Positions 57,730-64,000 of a DNA stretch of 64,000 nt are shown here, in pieces (the first letter of the stretch is position 1; the number at the start of each line of letters is the position of its first letter). Source of the DNA: Fragum whitleyi (lineage: Eukaryota > Mollusca > Bivalvia > Cardiida > Cardiidae); assembly GCA_948146395.1 (NCBI GenBank), contig OX411556.1, positions 1,674,001 through 1,738,000 on the forward strand, read 5' to 3'. The position numbers were made by a program, and so were the translations under genes. The notes under the pieces are model-generated. The model was not told the DNA's origin and made no database searches. It saw nothing but the letters and a program-made list of their open reading frames with translations.

Positions 57730-57733
57730 TTAA
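57730..57733. repeat. Left target-site duplication TTAA
   Basis: TTAA lies immediately outside the left inverted repeat, at monomer positions 10-13. Its partner is at 60010-60013. An uninterrupted monomer has a single TTAA here, so the second copy was created on insertion. Confidence 0.95.
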
Positions 57734-57756
57734 GGTGGGACGTTACAGTTTTGGGG
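57734..57756 (+). repeat. Left terminal inverted repeat (23 bp)
   Basis: The element starts GGTGGG and contains the core CGTTACAGTTT followed by GGGG. Against the reverse complement of 59987-60009 it matches at 20 of 23 positions, with mismatches at positions 3, 7 and 19. Similarity stops just beyond position 23. This is the expected transposase-recognition end. Confidence 0.92.
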
Positions 57757-59986
57757 AGACAACTCGCCTAGAAAAAAATTGTGAGGAGGCCTTGTTAAAA
57801 TCATCTTTATATGAAGTTGCGAGTGCACAGTGGAAGGCCTTTTTTCAATCAATCGTAATTTTATCAACCTACACGCAGGATTGTCCTGAATTCAAAATAA
57901 AAACGTTCGCGAAACATTTCAGAAACATATGACTGCTAAGAAAGGTTCACTTTCTAAACGTTTGCAAATGTTTTTGCATCCTGAACTGCAGGGTTTGGTA
58001 ATTGTTACGAGGGACAAAATGAAATCCGGTCATGTGTTCAGAATAACGAATCACAAACGATCATCCGAAAAATGGTAGTCTGCATTAACGTGTAAAGTAT
58101 ATCTAATGAGTGTTTCACACTTGTGCTGCGTTATTCTAACGAAGTACGGACGACGTTGATAGACCTATCACAAGCCATGCATTCAGGATGACAAAACAGA
58201 GCAAACATTTTTGCTATTTATACCCTACATTGCTCGCATGTGCATGAGCTAAACGTTTACTTCGCCTTGTTGTCCTGAACGCAGGGCTGTCATGTTCTCT
58301 TCATCACCGAAAGGGAATGTTTGAGTTTGGGTCATATCGTTGTAAGTATAAAACTATCATATAATGGATGCTTATAAAAGGTAGTCATCTTTCAGTTATT
58401 TGAACATTGCTTGAAAAGGAGAAAACATATGCATTTTTATTTACGACTTCGGTAAAAACTGATACGGGATGATGAATCATATCCCAAAATAATAAGATTT
58501 TGCCACTTGGATGCGATTTCTCTCCTTCAGTTTACTTTACTGCTGTTAACCGTCTGTTCGTTTTTCACTTTCCTTTTTATAAATTTTCAAAATGATATGT
58601 TACTTTTGCCTATAAAGATCCCATTCATTACGTATGTTACACGTTGTCAAAACGGAAAAGGAGACAACGTAGAAAAAGGACAATTTCAACCTTTAAAAAA
58701 TTCATTTCTTCTCTCTAAATTTCCATCTTTATTTGATTCCGTTTATGTGTGTTTGTAAGAGTGAAAACGATAATTTGATAACAATTATTAATATTCCATC
58801 AATAGCTTTGCCAACATTGAATGTTTCAAAAAGCAATGATTTCAAAAAGCTTTCGTATTATTCGAAAAGCGTATGTATTCGAGAGTTACTACGTCTGCTC
58901 CTTGACCAAGAAGTCCCGAGATCGGATATAAATACCGGCGATTGTACTTTTTCCTTTATTTGGCCCTGAGACTGTTGAACTCTTCTGTAATCCACAGAAT
59001 CAAGAGGGATCAATGTAAAATAGGAAATTGTTTCCAAACTATTGTAAAATAAATTAGGTTAAAATTATCAACATAATCACAGAATTCTAAAATCTTTAAA
59101 ATCAATCGAAAGTCATGTTTTCTTTCTTTTTTGTTTCAACCGAGTAATAAATCATCTTTTCTTCCGTGGTAACTGAAGTGACATATTAAACTTATATGTA
59201 ATTGTCTCATATAGTAAATGAGTTCATGGAGGAAAACCTCGTGTTTTGTTCAGGATAATGGCTTTGCATGTGGCGGATCCAGAGGGAATTGGGTGTTCAG
59301 TCTTTCACTGGGTAATTCGGCAAAACTTTGGTAATGATGTGAAATAACTACCCCCCCCCTTAATTGTTGTTTAAACCCCGATACAGAAATCCTACAACTG
59401 CCATAGGCGTTTTCAAGTGCATCAAAATTACAAAAAGGTTTTTATTATTGATTGGGAATTCAGGGGACGTAATAATCCCTGGACACAATCAAATTAGAGT
59501 AGTGAATTATGGGGGGTACTGTATTTCAAACTTATGAAATTGACTAAAAGTGCCTGGATACATATACTTTTCTTTATTAATTTCAGTTGTACGATAGTTG
59601 GGCTAATTTTCTATTGACATATTTCGAGTTTGTTTAATATAAGTGTTTGCTTTTTATGCCTTCAAAAAAATATTCGCTTTTTATCTTTGAGGAGCATTTA
59701 AAGCAAAATGCCCACTTGTCACTTATTTATGCCCTTACTAGAAAGTTTATTATATTTTTATGATTTTTCATATCTATGGCTATAAATATATGTTGATTTA
59801 GCACACCAGCATTGTGATTGGTCGGTGTAATAAACAGTTTTCTTTGATATTTTCGAAAACATGGCCACCTTAAGAAAAATGTAAATATTTTCAAAATATG
59901 CGTGGAAAGCTATGTTGATATTTTCACTATATCTGTGCATATAAATGCTCTAAAACATACATCTGTTTCGCGGATATCTGGATACC
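57757..59986. other. Transposon interior, no convincing gene
   Basis: About 2.2 kb of AT-rich sequence between the inverted repeats. The open stretches are short (60-83 codons). Three on the plus strand would have to begin with GTG or TTG, and one overlaps the left inverted repeat. The only ATG-started one (59758-59940, minus) has no recognisable domain. No DDE transposase or THAP-type motif was recognised. Visible features are a cluster of TCCTGAA-centred repeats at 57872-58286, a direct repeat of an 11-mer (TTTCAAAAAGC at 58824 and 58840), a TATA-like TATAAAAG at 58373, and a run of nine C at 59351-59359. None is enough to call a transcription unit. Confidence 0.7.
57872..58286. repeat. Cluster of degenerate TCCTGAA-centred repeats inside the transposon
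   Basis: TCCTGAA occurs at 57884-57890, 57979-57985 and 58273-58279 on plus and at 58182-58188 on minus; a further minus copy lies at 59249-59255. Two copies share a longer frame: CTAAACGTTT, a 14-16 bp spacer, TCCTGAAC, then GCAGGG (57954-57993 and 58249-58286). The minus copy at 58182 extends the similarity on the other flank (TGTTTTG then CATCCTGAA, then GCA). These could be subterminal binding sites for a transposase or host factor, or remnants of an internal repeat. The function is unknown. Confidence 0.5.
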
Positions 59987-60009
59987 CCCCGAAACTGTAA
60001 CGGCCCTCC
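59987..60009 (-). repeat. Right terminal inverted repeat (23 bp)
   Basis: Read on the minus strand it begins GGAGGG and contains CGTTACAGTTT then GGGG, mirroring 57734-57756 with three mismatches. The three differences in 23 bp suggest the copy is not very recent, or that the family ends are naturally asymmetric. Confidence 0.92.
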
Positions 60010-60013
60010 TTAA
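60010..60013. repeat. Right target-site duplication TTAA
   Basis: TTAA lies immediately outside the right inverted repeat and is followed by TGTTAAAT, exactly the continuation of the interrupted monomer. It pairs with 57730-57733. Confidence 0.95.
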
Positions 60014-62556
60014 TGTTAAATATTTTGGGTACCCATTTTTCGATCGACTGATGCGCCCATGCATTCATACCCACATCGCTCCAAACACGCGCGTTCGCTA
60101 GCTATGCATGTGCGCTTCAAATTGACACCGGTTTCGATGCCGTCTGATGCATCCGTCTGTGCGTTTATGCAGCATCCCTGACCCCTTGTTATTCGATTTA
60201 ATAGTAATTATTTAATCCTGATTTAATGTTAAATATTTTGGGTACCCATTTTTCGATCGACTGATGCGCCCATGCATTCATACCCACATCGTCCCAAACA
60301 CGCGCGTTCACTAGCTATGCATGTGCGCTTCAAATTGACACCGGTTTCGATGCCGTCTGATGCATCCGTCTGTGCGTTTATGCAGCATCCCTGACCCCTT
60401 GTTATTCGATTTAATAGTAATTATTTAATCCTGATTTAATGTTAAATATTTTGGGTACCCATTTTTCGATCGACTGATGCGCCCATGCATTCATACCCAC
60501 ATCGTCCCAAACACGCGCGTTCACTAGCTATGCATGTGCGCTTCAAATTGACACCGGTTTCGATGCCGTCTGATGCATCCGTCTGTGCGTTTATGCAGCA
60601 TCCCTGACCCCTTGTTATTCGATTTATTAGTAATTATTTAATCCTGATTTAATGTTAAATATTTTGGGTACCCATTTTTCGATCGACTGATGCGCCCATG
60701 CATTCATACCCACATCGTCCCAAACACGCGCGTTCGCTAGCTATGCATGTGCGCTTCAAATTGACACCGGTTTCGATGCCGTCTGATGCATCCGTCTGTG
60801 CGTTTATGCAGCATCCCTGACCCCTTGTTATTCGATTTAATAGTAATTATTTAATCCTGATTTAATGTTAAATATTTTGGGTACCCATTTTTCGATCGAC
60901 TGATGCGCCCATGCATTCATACCCACATCGTCCCAAACACGCGCGTTCGCTAGCTATGCATGTGCGCTTCAAATTGACACCGGTTTCGATGCCGTCTGAT
61001 GCATCCGTCTGTGTGTTTATGCAGCATCCCTGACCCCTTGTCATTCGATTTAATAGTAATTATTTAATCCTGATTTAATGTTAAATATTTTGGGTACCCA
61101 TTTTTCGATCGACTGATGCGCCCATGCATTCATACCAACATCGCCCCAAACACGCGCGTTCGCTAGCTATGCATGTGCGCTTCAAATTGACACCGGTTTC
61201 GATGCCGTCTGATGCATCCGTCTGTGCGTTTATGCAGCATCTCTGACCCCTTGTTATTCGATTTAATAGTAATTATTTAATCCTGATTTAATGTTAAATT
61301 TTTTGGGTACCCATTTTTCGATCGACTGATGCGCCCATGCATTCATACCCACATCGTCCCAAACACTCGCGTTCGCTAGCTATGCATGTGCGCTTCAAAT
61401 TGACAACGGTTTCGATGCCGTCTGATGCATCCGTCTGTGCGTTTATGCAGCATCCCTGACCCCTTGTTATTCGATTTAATAGTAATTATTTAATCCTGAT
61501 TTAATGTTAAATATTTTGGGTACCCATTTTTCGATCGACTGATGCGCCCATGCATTCATACCCACATCGTCCCAAACACGCGCGTTCGCTAGCTATGCAT
61601 GTGCGCTTCAAATTGACATCGGTTTCGATGCCGTCTGATGCATCCGTCTGTGCGTTTATGCAGCATCATTGACCCCTTGTTATTCGATTTAATAGTAATT
61701 ATTTAATCCTGATTTAATGTTAAATATTTTGGGTACCCATTTTTCGATCGACTGATGCGCCCATGCATTCATACCCACATCGCCCCAAACACGCGCGTTC
61801 GCTAGCTATGCATGTGTGCTTCAAATTGACACCGGTTTCGATGCCGTCTGATGCATCCGTCTGTGCGTTTATGCAGCATCCCTGACCCCTTGTTATTCGA
61901 TTTAATAGTAATTATTTAATCCTGATTTAATGTTAAATATTTTGGGTACCCATTTTTCGATCGACTGATGCGCCCATGCATTCATATCCACATCGTCCCA
62001 AACACGCGCGTTCACTAGCTATGCATGTGCGCTTCAAATTGACACCGGTTTCGATGCCGTCTGATGCATCCGTCTGTGCGTTTATGCAGCATCCCTGACC
62101 CCTTGTTATTCGATTTAATAGTAATTATTTAATCCTGATTTAATGTTAAATATTTTGGGTACCCATTTTTCGATCGACTGATGCGCCCATGCATTCATAC
62201 CCACATCGCCCCAAACACGCGCGTTCGCTAGCTATGCATGTGCGCTTCAAATTGACACCGGTTTCGATGCCGTCTGATGCATCCGTCTGTGCGTTTATGC
62301 AGCATCCCTGACCCCTTGTTATTCGATTTAATAGTAATTATTTAATCCTGATTTAATGTTAAATATTTTGGGTACCCATTTTTCGATCGACTGATGCGCC
62401 CATGCATTCATACCCACATCGTCCCAAACACGCGCGTTCACTAGCTATGCATGTGCGCTTCAAATTGACACCGGTTTCGATGCCGTCTGATGCATCCGTC
62501 TGTGCGTTTATGCAGCATCCCTGACCCCTTGTTATTCGATTTAATAGTAATTATTT

Positions 62557-63195
62557 AATCCTTATTTAATGTTAAATATTTTGGGTACCCATTTTTAGAT
62601 CGACTGATGCACCCATGCATTCATACCAACATCGTCCCAAACACTCGCGTTCGCTAGCTATGCATTTGTGCTTCAAATTGACACCTGTTTCGATGCCGTC
62701 TGATGCATCCGTCTGTGCGTTTATGCAGCATCCCTGACCCCTTGTTATTCGATTTAATAGTAATTATTTAATCCTGATTTAATGTTAAATTTTTTGGGTA
62801 CCCATTTTTCGATCGACTGATGCGCCCATGCATTCATACCCACATCGTCCCAAACACGCGCGTTCACTAGCTATGCATGTGTGCTTCAAATTGACACCGG
62901 TTTCGATGCCGTCTGATGCATCCGTCTGTGCGTTTATGCAGCATCCCTGACCCCTTGTTATTCGATTTAATAGTAATTATTTAATCCTGATTTAATGTTA
63001 AATATTTTGGGTACCCATTTTTCGATCGACTGATGCGCCCATGCATTCATACCCACATCGCCCCAAACACGCGCGTTCACTAGCTATGCATGTGCGCTTC
63101 AAATTGACACCGGTTTCGATGCCGTCTTATGCACCCGTCTGTGCGTTTATGCAGCATCCCTGACCCCTTATTATTCGATTTAATAGTAATTATTT
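62557..63195. repeat. Three-monomer fragment of the eight-monomer series, right of the insertion
   Basis: GCACCC with ATACCAACATCG (62611), then AAATTTTTTGGG with TTCACTAGC, then GTCTTATGC, in the same order as in the series at 14062, 24286 and 29824. After removing the 2280 bp added by the insertion, the distance from 30941 to 62611 is 138 monomers minus 4 bp. Extra private changes (TTTTTAGATCG, GCATTTGTGC) show this copy is more diverged. Confidence 0.75.
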
Positions 63196-64000
63196 AATCC
63201 TTATTTAATGTTAAATATTTTGGGTACCCATTTTTCGATCGACTGATGCGCCCATGCATTCATACCCACATCGTCCCAAACACTCGCGTTCGCTAGCTAT
63301 GCATGTGCGCTTCAAATTGACACCGGTTTCGATGCCGTCTGGTGCATCCGTCTGTGTGTTTATGCAGCATCCCTGACCCCTTGTTATTCGTTTTAATAGT
63401 AATTATTTAATCCTGATTTAATGTTAAATATTTTGGGTACCCATTTTTCGATCGACTGATGCGCCCATGCATTCATACCCACATCGCCCCAAACACGCGC
63501 GTTCGCTAGCTATGCATGTGCGCTTCAAATTGACACCGGTTTCGATGCCGTCTGATGCATCCGTCTGTGCGTTTATGCAGCATCCCTGACCCCTTGTTAT
63601 TCGATTTAATAGTAATTATTTAATCCTGATTTAATGTTAAATATTTTGGGTACCCATTTTTCGATCGACTGATGCGCCCATGCATTCATACCCACATCGT
63701 CCCAAACACTCGCGTTCGCTAGCTATGCATGTGCGCTTCAAATTGACACCGGTTTCGATGCCGTCTGATGCATCCGTCTGTGTGTTTATGCAGCATCCCT
63801 GACCCCTTGTTATTCGATTTAATAGTAATTATTTAATCCTGATTTAATGTTAAATATTTTGGGTACCCATTTTTCGATCGACTGATGCGCCCATGCATTC
63901 ATACCCACATCGTCCCAAACACGCGCGTTCACTAGCTATGCATGTGCGCTTCAAATTGACACCGGTTTCGATGCCGTCTGATGCATCCGTCTGTGCGTTT

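Larger units (their letters stand above)
1..57733. repeat. 213-bp satellite array, left part (about 271 monomers)
   Basis: Tandem head-to-tail satellite with a 213-bp monomer; monomer starts (AATCCTG) fall at 1, 214, 426, 639 and so on to 57721, giving 271 full copies plus 13 bp. All copies share one orientation. Counted from AATCCTG, landmarks are GGGTACCC at 27-34, TCGATCGA at 40-47, GCTAGC at 97-102, ACCGGT at 127-132 and ATGCAT at 59, 104 and 147. An AT-rich junction spans about 191-213 and 1-26. Most copies are 213 bp; 211, 212, 214 and 215-bp variants arise from small indels. Copies usually differ from the consensus at only a handful of sites. All six frames contain stops, so the array is non-coding. 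It may be centromeric, pericentromeric or other heterochromatin; the sequence does not say which. The array extends beyond the left edge. Confidence 0.98.
57734..60009. mobile_element. Non-autonomous TTAA-type DNA transposon inserted in the satellite (Kolobok-like?)
   Basis: A 2276-bp segment unrelated to the satellite interrupts one monomer after its position 13. It is bounded by TTAA on both sides and by 23-bp terminal inverted repeats, so this is a cut-and-paste transposon insertion. Deleting the element plus one TTAA regenerates a normal monomer with no lost or gained base. No transposase is visible: the interior is AT-rich, with only short open stretches lacking recognisable domains. It is therefore a deletion derivative or a long MITE-like element mobilised in trans. 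TTAA target duplications are known for piggyBac and Kolobok. piggyBac ends normally begin with CC, whereas these begin GGTGGG and GGAGGG, closer to the purine-rich ends of Kolobok/T2-type elements. The superfamily assignment is an inference; the TTAA-transposon call is strong. Confidence 0.92.
60010..64000. repeat. 213-bp satellite array, right part (about 19 monomers)
   Basis: The same satellite resumes at the right-hand TTAA of the insertion, at monomer position 10, and continues in the same orientation to the window edge, where it is cut mid-monomer. Monomer lengths and variants match the left part: for example GCTCC at 60078, GATTTATTAG at 60621, and the GCACCC/ACCAAC variant monomer at 62557. 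The array evidently existed before the insertion and continues past 64000. Confidence 0.98.

Noticed and set aside
1..57733. CRISPR array
   Set aside because: Repeats are 213 bp and directly adjacent, with no unique spacers. This is a satellite.
1..57733. CENP-B box in the monomer
   Set aside because: Several TTCG sites exist (positions 39, 94, 133, 192 of the monomer), but none continues to the required CGGG; only a half match (TTCGNNNNA) occurs at 192.
1..57733. Repeated protein-coding unit, since 213 is a multiple of 3
   Set aside because: A stop-free frame would stay open over many copies, but no frame on either strand does.
57735..57932. 65-codon open frame at the left end of the insert
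   Set aside because: It needs a GTG start lying inside the terminal inverted repeat and shows no recognisable domain; it is a chance opening.
58373..58380. TATA-box-like TATAAAAG in the insert
   Set aside because: No downstream gene supports it; such motifs are expected in AT-rich DNA.
58507..58969. Two overlapping open frames of 83 and 78 codons
   Set aside because: Both need TTG starts, which is implausible in a eukaryote. The hydrophobic N-terminal stretch of the first reflects a T-rich sequence, and no family resemblance was seen.
59265..59359. Possible nested element beginning near GGCGGATCCAG and ending at the C9 run
   Set aside because: No target duplication or matching inverted end could be found around it.
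59758..59940. 60-codon ATG-started open frame on the minus strand
   Set aside because: Short, AT-driven composition, no domain and no supporting signals. It could not encode a transposase.
57908..59972. Inverted 9-mer CGCGAAACA near both ends (57908-57916 and 59964-59972)
   Set aside because: Several such pairs are expected by chance in 2.3 kb, and the distances from the two ends differ greatly (about 174 and 37 bp).
57734..60009. Insert as an assembly chimera
   Set aside because: Matching terminal inverted repeats, an exact TTAA duplication and perfect monomer continuity are the marks of transposition, not misjoining.
57734..60009. LTR retrotransposon, LINE or Helitron
   Set aside because: No long direct terminal repeats, no poly-A tail, no reverse transcriptase frame, and a TTAA duplication with inverted repeats instead of an A-T insertion.
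1..64000. Telomere repeats, rRNA or tRNA genes
   Set aside because: No TTAGGG-type runs, rRNA core motifs or tRNA A/B boxes were seen in the array or the insert.

Overview
This window is eukaryotic, almost certainly animal, non-coding repeat DNA. Nearly all of it is one uninterrupted, head-to-tail satellite array with a 213-bp monomer (about 44% G+C, CpG not depleted). About 271 monomers fill 1-57733, and about 19 more fill 60010-64000 in the same orientation and phase. The array runs off both ends of the window. The species cannot be identified from the sequence. No rRNA, tRNA, telomere repeat, CRISPR or convincing protein-coding gene was seen. Because 213 is a multiple of 3, any frame free of stops would stay open for kilobases. 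None does, so the satellite is non-coding.

The array has layered structure. Shared diagnostic variants recur at exact multiples of 213 bp (corrected for small indels), revealing multi-monomer (higher-order) blocks: 14/15-mers at 1-6180, partly re-used at 16403-20025; 8+11+7+7-mers at 6607-13635; an 8-monomer series present three times (14062, 24286, 29824), with a fragment at 62557 on the far side of the insertion; an 8-mer duplication at 21304-24711; a 5-mer at 25136-27263; 4-mers at 27690-29397, 33230-34932 and 43240-46220; a 7-mer at 36637-39618; 5/6-mers at 48350-51331; and 7/5-mers at 51332-54951. Between these lie less ordered monomers. One stretch, 39619-43239, is rich in private mutations and looks older.

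The one interruption is a 2276-bp insert at 57734-60009. It is flanked by a perfect TTAA duplication and has 23-bp terminal inverted repeats (20 of 23 matching, ends GGTGGG/GGAGGG). Removing the insert and one TTAA restores an intact monomer exactly. The insert is therefore a non-autonomous TTAA-class DNA transposon. Its purine-rich termini fit the Kolobok/T2-type superfamily better than piggyBac, which is an inference. It carries no transposase. Its left part holds a small family of degenerate repeats built around TCCTGAA.

No new protein system is present. The points of interest are the higher-order organisation of the satellite, the cleanly datable transposon insertion, and the element's internal motif cluster.
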